DNA of 64,000 nt, taken from the NCBI RefSeq assembly GCF_014171475.1, contig NZ_CP048817.1, positions 2,976,001 through 3,040,000 of the forward strand, given 5' to 3'. Positions within the stretch are counted from its first letter, which is position 1. Every line of letters starts with the position of its first letter. The translations under genes were made by a program, and so were the position numbers. Shown in pieces: positions 18,714 to 25,381 of this stretch. Under the pieces are notes generated by a model. The model made no database searches and was not told where the DNA came from. It saw nothing but the letters and a program-made list of their open reading frames with translations. Source of the stretch: Sphingomonas sp. So64.6b. Its GTDB lineage: Bacteria > Pseudomonadota > Alphaproteobacteria > Sphingomonadales > Sphingomonadaceae.

Positions 18714-20615
18714 TTACGCCATCAACGCTTCGCACTGGTCGAGCGTGTCGCGGAACGTCGCGATGATCGCCTGATACGGTGCCGGCGACGCCATATCGAG
18801 CCCCGCGCGCTTGAGCAACGCCACCGGGTGATCCGAGCCGCCCGACTTCAGCACGCCGAGATAATTGTCCCGCTCCTTCGCGCCGCCCTTCAGGATCGCG
18901 CGCGCGAAATAGGACGCGGCGGAGATCGAGGTGGCGTATTGATAGACATAGAAGCTCGAATAGAAATGCGGGATATACCCCCATTCCGAGCCATAGACCG
19001 GGTCGATCGCGACCTTCGGCCCGTGATAGCGTTTGAGCAGGTCGAGATAGATCGCGCTGAACGCCTCGCCCGACAACCCCTCGCCCGCTTCGGCCTTGTC
19101 GTGGCACGCCAATTCGAATTCGGCGAACATGGTCTGGCGATAGAAAGTGCCGCGGATCCCCTCAAGCTGCTGGCCGAGATAATAGAGCTTCTCTTGCCTG
19201 GTTTTCGCGCGGGCGACCATATAGGCGGCGAGCAATTGCTCGTTGCAGGTCGAGGCGATCTCGGCGGTGAACAGCGGGTATTCCGCCTTGTCATAGACCT
19301 GCGCCTTGGCCGCGAGCAGCGAGTGCATCGCATGGCCCCATTCATGCGCATAGGTGGTCAGCCCCTCGTAATTCTCGCCCAGGTTGAGCAGCAGATAGGG
19401 GTGCACGTCATAGGCGCCGGGGTTCATATAGGCGCCCGAACGCTTGCCGGGACGCGGCAGCGGATCCATCCATTTGCCCGCCGTCGCCTTGCCCAGCAGC
19501 GCGACATAGTCGGGGCCGAGCGGCTTGACCGCCTCCAGCGTCAGGGTGCGCATCTCCGGCACCGTCACCTTGCGGTCGAGCGACACGAGCGGTGGATAGA
19601 TGTCGTAATAGGCCATGTCGGGCAGTTTGAGCAGGCGGCGGCGCAGCTCGAAATAACGATGCAGTTCGGGCAGGCCCTTGTTCGTCTCGGCGACCAGGGT
19701 GCGATAGACCGCCTCCGGCACATCGTTGCCCGAGAGCGAGGCGGCGAGCGAGGTCTTGTACTTCCGCGCCTTCATGTCGAACACATCGGCCTTGAGCTTC
19801 GACAGATAGGCAGCACCAAGCGAGTTGCGGAACTGGCCATAGGTCGCCCAGAAAGTGTCGAACACCTTCTTGCGATCGGCGCGGTCGGGCGCGTCGCGGG
19901 TCAGCGTATAACCCTGATCGTCGAGCCGGATCGACTTGCCGGTCGACAAGGTGATGGTCGGCCAGGGGATGTCGGACGCGACGAGCTGACCGCGGATATC
20001 CTCGGGCCCCTGCAGCGGCGCCGAGGTGCCGGCGAGCAGCGCCTCCTCGTCCGCGCTCAGCGTGTGCGGCGCCTGGCGCAGGATGTTGCGAAGAGTGAAA
20101 TCAAAGCGCGATTTGAGCACCGCATCGGCGGCGATGAACCGCTCGATCTTGTCCGATCCGATCGCGAGGATCTCGGGTGCGAACCAGGAGCTTGCCTCGC
20201 CATAGGCGGTGTAGAGATCGACCGCCTGTGCCTGGCGCTGCTGGTTGGCGGAGACGCGGACATCCTCATCCGCCTTGAGGCTGACATAGACATAGATGCG
20301 CGCGATCGTCTTGCCCATGTCGGAGCCGGCGACCATCGCCCTGGCGAGCGTGTCCGCGCTCTCGCCGAGCTTGCCACGATAGGCCGCGAGCGAAGGAAGC
20401 GCGGCGAGCGCCGCCTTGCGCGCGGCATCCCAGGCGGCATCGTCGGGGTAGATCTCCGACAGGTCCCATGCAGCTCCACTCCCCGGTGGCGCCGCGGTCG
20501 CGGCGTCCTGTGCCCTAGAGTCCAGGGCCCAGGCGGGCATCGCGGTGGCGAGCGTGGCGGCCAGCGTGGCGGCGGTCGAAGCGGCGAGCGTCTCGCGGCG
20601 AGTCAAATCGGTCAT
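18714..20615 (-). CDS. pepF: M3-family oligoendopeptidase F, probably exported by Tat
   Basis: 633 residues. The zinc-binding motif HEWGH is at residues 424-428, and the downstream segment TAEIASTCNEQLLA supplies the third ligand region, as in PepF/M3 metallopeptidases. Unlike cytoplasmic PepF it begins MTDLTRRETLAASTAATLA with a hydrophobic stretch ending in AWA, a twin-arginine-like signal (RR), so it should act in the periplasm on oligopeptides. The start at 20615 follows GGGGGA by five bases. A longer upstream reading frame has no ribosome site. Confidence 0.9.
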   Translation of the reverse strand: MTDLTRRETLAASTAATLAATLATAMPAWALDSRAQDAATAAPPGSGAAWDLSEIYPDDAAWDAARKAALAALPSLAAYRGKLGESADTLARAMVAGSDMGKTIARIYVYVSLKADEDVRVSANQQRQAQAVDLYTAYGEASSWFAPEILAIGSDKIERFIAADAVLKSRFDFTLRNILRQAPHTLSADEEALLAGTSAPLQGPEDIRGQLVASDIPWPTITLSTGKSIRLDDQGYTLTRDAPDRADRKKVFDTFWATYGQFRNSLGAAYLSKLKADVFDMKARKYKTSLAASLSGNDVPEAVYRTLVAETNKGLPELHRYFELRRRLLKLPDMAYYDIYPPLVSLDRKVTVPEMRTLTLEAVKPLGPDYVALLGKATAGKWMDPLPRPGKRSGAYMNPGAYDVHPYLLLNLGENYEGLTTYAHEWGHAMHSLLAAKAQVYDKAEYPLFTAEIASTCNEQLLAAYMVARAKTRQEKLYYLGQQLEGIRGTFYRQTMFAEFELACHDKAEAGEGLSGEAFSAIYLDLLKRYHGPKVAIDPVYGSEWGYIPHFYSSFYVYQYATSISAASYFARAILKGGAKERDNYLGVLKSGGSDHPVALLKRAGLDMASPAPYQAIIATFRDTLDQCEALMA

Positions 20616-20946
20616 GGGTTCCCCCGGGATTGCGATGCGTTGCCGGCACTGTGTCGCGGCTGGCGGGCAATTGGAAGGGGGTGTGTCAATTCTGTAAGGC
20701 ACCTGGTTTTCGCGGTGCCGGCAGCCCGTGGTTACGGGAGTTTTTGCGGCAGATGTTTTTTGGCGCGTTGCACGGGAAATTACGGGAAATCCTACGCGAG
20801 TTTCGGCGCACGGCCGCGGGAATATCGGCGGCGCGGTTACGGGAAAACGGGCAAGTGGCGGGACGGGCATGATGACCTGGCTCGATTCAAACGGTTCGCC
20901 GGATGGGCTTTACCGCACGCGAAATGCGGTTGCGGGAAAGGCAGAC
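20616..20946. repeat. Gene-free stretch with repeated TTACGGGA motifs
   Basis: No gene is evident between the divergent pepF and DUF5681 genes. The motif TTACGGGA occurs at 20732, 20780 and 20837, with near copies GCACGGGAAA at 20770 and GTTGCGGGAAA at about 20929, roughly 48-57 bp apart for the three perfect copies. They may be operator sites for the downstream gene. Confidence 0.45.
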
Positions 20947-22413
20947 ATGACAGTGGCAGAGAGCAAGTTGAATCGCGTCGAACCGGCGGAAGCGGAAGCG
21001 ATGAGGGCAGAAACGGCGGGGGCGGTAGAGAGTGCGGCGTCGTGCGACGATGCGGTGGGCCATGGCAAGCCGCCAAGGGAGCATCAGTTCAAGAAAGGCA
21101 ACCGGGCCAGCGTCGAGGGCAAAAGGCGCAAGGTGAAGGCGGCCGAGGAGGTGGTGCCACAATTGCCCAATGAATCGGTCCACGGGATGCTGATGGCCGA
21201 GGCGATGCGCATGGTGCGGGTCAAGGCGGGCGGGCGCCTGGTCGAGATCCCCGCGATGCAGGCGGCGTTCCGCGAGATCGCGATGAAGGCGGCGCGCGGC
21301 AACCGGCTGGCCGCCGCGACGCTGGCGCGGCTGATCATGCAGTCGGAGGCGGCGGAGGCGCGTGCGGCGGCGCTGGCGCCAGTGAAGCCCGCCGCGCCCT
21401 CATGGGCGGAGCTGGAAGCGCGCCGGGCCCGGGCATTCCAGTCCGAAGAGTTCAAGGCGGCCGAGGAATATAAGGAAGTCTGGACGCAAGTGCTGACCAA
21501 AACGGCGAAGCTGAAGGCCGAGCTGACCGCTCCGGTGCCGCATCCGGACGAGGTGAGGATTGGCCGTGTGCAGGGCACAGCGGACTGGCCGGGCGCGCAA
21601 CCGGACGAGATGCTGTCGCTTGACGGGCTGGCCGCAACGCACGCCGAGCTGCAGGCAGACCTGCCGGTGCGGCGCCCGGCGATCGAGGCGATGGTGGAGA
21701 GCTATGACAAGGCGGCCGCGTGGTGCGAGTGGTTCGCGTTGAACGATATCCGCGACCTGATCGCCGATCACCTGCCCGAGCGCTATGCCGGGCAAGTCCA
21801 GGCCGATACGCGCGCCGCAGAGGTGCGGGCGCGCGACCGATCGTTGCGATCGATGGCGGAACACGACCGCCGGCAGCATGAACGTCGGATCGAGATGGAC
21901 GCCGCCGCCGCGGCGCGCGCGAAAGCGGCGCGCGCGCTGGCGTTGTCGCGCGACTGGTCCGAAATCCGGCGCGATGGAGATGAGGAAGCGGCCGGCGATG
22001 GCACGGAGCGCATCGCGCGCGTCGCGAAGCCGGTGTCGAAAATCACCGGCCCGGCGCGCACCGTGGCCGAGGCAAGCGCATATCGGGCGGCGTGGCTGGA
22101 GGTGCTGAAGGCCACCGAGGAAATGGAGTATGATTTAAAGCCGGTGCCACCGCCCGAAGACGTGATCATCAATGCGGCGGCGAAGACAGTGACCTATCGC
22201 GTGCCGCCAGAGGCTGGCCAAGGCGCGACGCTGAACAGCATGCGCGCAACACTCGCCACGCTGAAGGAGCTTGCGATGACGCACGAGGGCGCCATGGGTT
22301 TGCACGCCGAGCCGTACCACATGTTCATCGCGCAGCGCAGACGCGACAATGCGTTGAAGCTGTGCGCGGTGATCGAGCGGCATCTGGCGGGGGTTGAGGC
22401 GGGGCGTGGGTGA
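20947..22413 (+). CDS. DUF5681-domain protein, function unknown
   Basis: About 488 residues from the ATG at 20947 (GGAAAGG upstream; 20872 is an alternative). Near residues 40-120 the segment GKPPREHQFKKGNRASVEGK is the DUF5681 signature, a basic KPP-x-H-F-KKG-x-S motif usually found near mobile or phage genes. The rest is charged and alanine-rich with likely coiled coil (AEHDRRQHERRIEMDAAAAA). Two related C-terminal modules are visible (about 21470-21770 and 22080-22413, each with a YRVPP/VQGTA-type segment, an SMRATLA-like helix and CAVIERHL), suggesting internal duplication. A third, diverged copy lies just downstream. Confidence 0.6.
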   Translation: MTVAESKLNRVEPAEAEAMRAETAGAVESAASCDDAVGHGKPPREHQFKKGNRASVEGKRRKVKAAEEVVPQLPNESVHGMLMAEAMRMVRVKAGGRLVEIPAMQAAFREIAMKAARGNRLAAATLARLIMQSEAAEARAAALAPVKPAAPSWAELEARRARAFQSEEFKAAEEYKEVWTQVLTKTAKLKAELTAPVPHPDEVRIGRVQGTADWPGAQPDEMLSLDGLAATHAELQADLPVRRPAIEAMVESYDKAAAWCEWFALNDIRDLIADHLPERYAGQVQADTRAAEVRARDRSLRSMAEHDRRQHERRIEMDAAAAARAKAARALALSRDWSEIRRDGDEEAAGDGTERIARVAKPVSKITGPARTVAEASAYRAAWLEVLKATEEMEYDLKPVPPPEDVIINAAAKTVTYRVPPEAGQGATLNSMRATLATLKELAMTHEGAMGLHAEPYHMFIAQRRRDNALKLCAVIERHLAGVEAGRG

Positions 22414-22445
22414 TCAGGGGGCGTTTGGTATTCGGATAAGTGGCA

Positions 22446-22673
22446 TGGGCGGTGTACCGCGTCCCGCCCGCACCGGGCCGGCGCGCCACGCTGGACAATC
22501 TGCGTGCGACTCTGGCCGCGATGACGGCGGCGGCGGTGGAGCATAATGGCGACATGACCTGCGCCGCGTTGCCGCATTTCGAGGCGATCGAGGAGCGCAA
22601 GCGCGACGAGATGCTGGCGTTGTGCGCGGTGGTGAAGTGGCATTTGGCTGGGGCTGAGGATGGGGGTGGGTGA
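22446..22673 (+). pseudogene. Diverged second copy of the DUF5681-protein tail
   Basis: The translation VYRVPPAPGRRATLDNLRAT, followed later by EERKRDEMLALCAVVKWHLA, parallels the preceding gene end (TYRVPPEAGQGATLNSMRAT ... QRRRDNALKLCAVIERHLAG). Amino-acid similarity is high but nucleotides differ at many sites. There is no ribosome site of its own, so it is a gene-end fragment rather than a complete gene. Confidence 0.65.
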
Positions 22674-22813
22674 TTTTTGGGGGAAGGTCGATATCGGTAC
22701 GGCGCTAAAATCGGCGACGGATGTCAGACGCCTATATCGGGTCGTGATCCATCATCGATGTGGTCGCGATCGAGGCACTTGCAGACCTTTCCGCGATGCG
22801 CGAAGTCACGGAT

Positions 22814-23104
22814 ATGGCATTAACCGACCCTTTCAAAGATCCGCTTGGCACGATACGCAAACAGCCGCCCAGCGTCTTTCGTCGCATTGCACGCTGGTGG
22901 GCCGTTCTGGGTTCTCTTCTTGTGGTCCTCGCTGGCACAATGGCCATTGCTCATTATGGTTATGGCGTCCCGATTTATGATGAGAATACAGGAAAAGTAA
23001 TCGACCCCAAACTAGCCGCTGCGCTGATCATCGTGCTTGGATTGGGCGGATTTTTATTCGCCGTCGCCGGCACGTTGATCCTCCGGGCATCGCGCACCAG
23101 GTAG
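22814..23104 (+). CDS. Small membrane protein, function unknown
   Basis: About 96 residues with two predicted membrane helices (AVLGSLLVVLAGTMAIAHYG and AALIIVLGLGGFLFAVAGTL) joined by a short polar loop (PIYDENTGKVIDPK). I recognise no family. None of the possible starts (GTG 22760, ATG 22796, ATG 22814) has a good ribosome site; I chose the one right before the polar segment leading into helix one. It lies between the tail fragment and the patatin gene in an accessory-looking stretch. Confidence 0.5.
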   Translation: MALTDPFKDPLGTIRKQPPSVFRRIARWWAVLGSLLVVLAGTMAIAHYGYGVPIYDENTGKVIDPKLAAALIIVLGLGGFLFAVAGTLILRASRTR

Positions 23105-23219
23105 GTCAAGAAAGCGAGTATCAGGCTTTCGAAAAAATTGACCGCGCTGTTGATTCCCATCACTTGACGGCAAGATCAATCAGCGTGACTATTTGTTGGA
23201 GTCCTTGGAGGGCGACACG

Positions 23220-24170
23220 ATGACGTCCAGGCTGGCGATTGTCTTGAGTGGCGGTGGAGCGAAGGGCGCTTTCCAGGTCGGCGTTCTGGACGCACTTGTG
23301 AACGTACGCGGTGTCAAACCGGCCATTGTCGTTGGAACATCCACTGGTGCCATCCAGGCGCTTGGTGTTGCTCAGAATGATGTCACCGGCCTTAAGGACA
23401 TGTGGCTCGCCCTCAAGAATTCCGAAGATATCTACAAGAAACGTGGCGGCGTTGCCGGTGCGGTCGTGTTTGGCGAGAAGGCGATTTACAACGCAGCCCC
23501 GCTGAAAAAACTTCTGCGGAAATTCGCCGACCCGGCCAAGCTTGCGGCTTCGGACATCGACATGCAGCTGGGCGTGGTCAGCCTTCAATCCGGTGAATTT
23601 CGCACCATCGACAAGACGGTCCCCAGCATCGACAATTGGGTCTATGCCAGTTGTGCGATGCCGGTCTTTTTCGACCCGTTGCAGACATCGGATGGTCAGC
23701 AATGGGTGGATGGCGGGGTGCGGGACGTCACCCCGCTTGGCGCGGCCCTGAAGCTCAATCCGACCGGCGTGCTGGTCGTGCGGGCATCCCCGGTGAGCAA
23801 CCCCGCGACCACCAGGAAATTTGGCGGACTGATCCCGGTGGGCCTGCGGGCGGTAAACCTTCTTCAGTCGGAGGTTTCCCGAAACGACCTGGCGAATACG
23901 TCACTCATCAACGACATGCTCGCCGCGCGCGACCAGATGTTTTCAGGCCTTGAGGCAAAGGGCATGTCGGCGACCGAAGCCAGCGCGCTGTTGCTGCCGC
24001 TCGACAAGCAGATCTCGGAGTATCGGTTCGCACAGGTGCGCGTCATCGAACCAAAAGAGGAATTTTCCGACACGCTGGAATTCGATCCCGCCAAGATCCG
24101 ACGGGCGATTGATGCCGGGCGCGAGGCGGTTGACGAGCAATGGCCGGTGATTGAGGCACTGACGCGGTAG
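23220..24170 (+). CDS. Patatin-like phospholipase
   Basis: 316 residues. The oxyanion motif GGGAKG is at residues 11-16, the nucleophile elbow GTSTG at 39-43 (Ser41) and the catalytic DGG at 164-166, so the Ser-Asp dyad is complete. Enzymes of this family hydrolyse acyl esters of phospholipids. There is no signal peptide, so it acts in the cytoplasm or on the inner membrane face. A good ribosome site (TTGGAGGG, seven bases) fixes ATG 23220. It lacks the nucleotidyltransferase and ubiquitin-like partners that mark CBASS defence operons, so housekeeping or accessory lipid turnover is as likely as defence. Confidence 0.9.
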   Translation: MTSRLAIVLSGGGAKGAFQVGVLDALVNVRGVKPAIVVGTSTGAIQALGVAQNDVTGLKDMWLALKNSEDIYKKRGGVAGAVVFGEKAIYNAAPLKKLLRKFADPAKLAASDIDMQLGVVSLQSGEFRTIDKTVPSIDNWVYASCAMPVFFDPLQTSDGQQWVDGGVRDVTPLGAALKLNPTGVLVVRASPVSNPATTRKFGGLIPVGLRAVNLLQSEVSRNDLANTSLINDMLAARDQMFSGLEAKGMSATEASALLLPLDKQISEYRFAQVRVIEPKEEFSDTLEFDPAKIRRAIDAGREAVDEQWPVIEALTR

Positions 24171-24274
24171 AAATAACAGCGATAGTGCAATGATCGACTC
24201 GGCCAGTTGGCATGGCCAGGTTGAATTTAGTGAACTGTCACCGTTACCCATTCAAGAATGATCTGGGATCCACG

Positions 24275-24691
24275 ATGAACTACCGTATTACATTAGCAAT
24301 CTTCGTAGCTATTTTCTCCACTGGATGTAGCGCCACCGATAAGGCCCCGCAAAGCCATCAAGCAGAATTTGATGTCATATATAGCGATTTTGGAGTGGAC
24401 CCGATCACCGGGTACCATGAGGAAGAGATCGAGCGCGTCGGATGTAGGTATAAGATCTCCGCAGATGATTTTGCGTCACTAATTATTGGACGCGCAAGTG
24501 ATAAAGAATATTCCAACACAGACATTAAGGCCGAAATTATATCCGATAATCAAGAAAGAATGTACGTAGATGATTCAGGTGTTCTGAAAAGATCGTCAGG
24601 ATATTTCAAAATCAATATCGAGAAATTTGAGAAGGTACTTGTACTCACGAAACCGTGCGACATCGAGAAACCTTCACCACCCCGGCCGTGA
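24275..24691 (+). CDS. AT-rich predicted lipoprotein, function unknown
   Basis: 138 residues beginning MNYRITLAIFVAIFSTGCSA, a lipoprotein signal with Cys at position 18. The mature part is acidic with two more cysteines (VGCRYK, KPCDIE) that may pair. The base composition is clearly more AT-rich than the flanking genes (runs such as AATATCGAGAAATTTGAGAA), which points to horizontal acquisition. GGGATCC precedes the ATG. It ends 17 bp before the duplicated alternative-oxidase leader. Confidence 0.65.
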   Translation: MNYRITLAIFVAIFSTGCSATDKAPQSHQAEFDVIYSDFGVDPITGYHEEEIERVGCRYKISADDFASLIIGRASDKEYSNTDIKAEIISDNQERMYVDDSGVLKRSSGYFKINIEKFEKVLVLTKPCDIEKPSPPRP

Positions 24692-24707
24692 TCCGGAATT
24701 AGACGGC

Positions 24708-24817
24708 GTCAAAGGCGCTCTACGTATTTCCCGTCACTGAGCGTGTCACGCCGTTCGGGCTATTCAGGCGATCATTCGAACTGCTGGAAAAAAGAAGCTC
24801 CTTATGGTCAACGCCGT
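24708..24817 (+). repeat. Direct repeat copy 1 of the alternative-oxidase 5' region
   Basis: 110 bp nearly identical to 27645-27753: one mismatch near the left end and one extra T (CTGCTGG against CTGCGG). The repeat holds the upstream region, ribosome site (GAAGCTCCTT) and the first codons (ATG GTC AAC GCC GT) of the alternative oxidase gene. Confidence 0.97.
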
Positions 24818-25187
24818 GATTACGGTGACACGTGCAACAACCGCTTATCTCGCGCTACCGACGGGAGGTGATGCGAATAAGGGGGTTATTGCACGTGTCA
24901 CCGAACGAGAACCACGTGTCACCGAACGAGAACGACCAAAACTCACTGAATGGGCGGACGAGTGCCTTCGGATCAATCACCTCGACACATTGGTGCAGAG
25001 AGAGATCAAGGCCGGGACCCTGATTCGTGCCGCCGACCCGAGCGAGCGAGCGAGAGTTGCCGCGTGGCGGCTGTTCAACGAAATGATGTCGAGTTTTGAG
25101 GTTAAAACACTGTCCTTGTCCCCTTCTGGCGCTGTAAACCCCGGCGTGATATTGATGCCGCAACAGGGTGGAGGGCGCGCATCGTGA
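24804..25187 (+). CDS. Chimeric ORF using the duplicated oxidase start
   Basis: 127 codons. The first five residues (MVNAV) and the ribosome site come from the duplicated alternative-oxidase leader; the rest is unrelated. Residues 25-50 are shaped by a hairpin and a 21-bp tandem repeat (VTEREP then VTERER). The later part (LNHLDTLV-like, then FNEMMSSFEVKTLSLSPSG) looks like real coding sequence but matches nothing I know. Its TGA overlaps the GTG start of the next small gene (GTGA), which suggests translational coupling. It may be a truncated gene captured behind a borrowed start. Confidence 0.45.
   Translation: MVNAVITVTRATTAYLALPTGGDANKGVIARVTEREPRVTERERPKLTEWADECLRINHLDTLVQREIKAGTLIRAADPSERARVAAWRLFNEMMSSFEVKTLSLSPSGAVNPGVILMPQQGGGRAS
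24824..24902. repeat. Hairpin-forming repeat (GGTGACACGTGCAA arms)
   Basis: GGTGACACGTGCAA at 24824-24837 and its exact complement at 24889-24902 are the ends of a longer imperfect inverted repeat of about 26 bp per arm. It resembles a REPIN or miniature transposable element. Confidence 0.75.
24892..24933 (+). repeat. 21-bp tandem duplication
   Basis: Two perfect adjacent copies of a 21-bp unit (starting CACGTGTCACCGAACGAG) that begins inside the right arm of the hairpin repeat. It adds seven residues to the chimeric ORF. Confidence 0.9.
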
Positions 25188-25354
25188 CGGAAATGGAAGC
25201 AACGACCAATCGTTCCGGTGGATCGATCGAGACAGCGCAGCGCAAGCCATGGTCGTCGCCCAAGGTGATCGTTTCGACCCTGCGCGACAGCGAGGCGAAC
25301 GTCACGCGCTTTACCGATGGATCGACCCCGTTCTTCGGCCCTTACGGAAGCTGA
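25184..25354 (+). CDS. Small peptide with RiPP-leader-like motif, 56 residues
   Basis: A GTG start preceded by GGTGGAGGG encodes a 56-residue peptide. The middle segment RKPWSSPKVIVSTL resembles the aromatic-x-x-P-x-hydrophobic leader motif that PqqD-like domains recognise in lasso-type precursors. The end, FTDGSTPFFGPYGS, is short, Gly/aromatic-rich and closes with Ser. If cleavage followed the usual Thr-minus-2 rule before Gly, the 11-residue core would have no Asp or Glu to form a lasso ring, so a standard lasso product is not predicted. It faces the asparagine-synthetase-like gene 28 bp away. Calling it a RiPP precursor is inference. Confidence 0.45.
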   Translation: MTEMEATTNRSGGSIETAQRKPWSSPKVIVSTLRDSEANVTRFTDGSTPFFGPYGS

Positions 25355-25381
25355 GCCGCGCGGCGCGGGTCGCATCGCGCC

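Noticed and set aside
18519..21173. Long plus-strand open frame opposite pepF
   Set aside because: Its translation is the Arg/Ala/Leu-rich shadow typical of GC-rich DNA opposite a real gene; pepF has an intact HEWGH active site and a ribosome site.
23220..24170. CBASS-type defence system around the patatin
   Set aside because: No cyclase (CD-NTase) or accessory Cap genes adjacent.
25184..25354. Classical lasso peptide precursor
   Set aside because: No Asp or Glu at ring position 7-9 after a Thr-x-Gly cleavage site and no B-type leader peptidase nearby; kept only as a possible RiPP of another kind.
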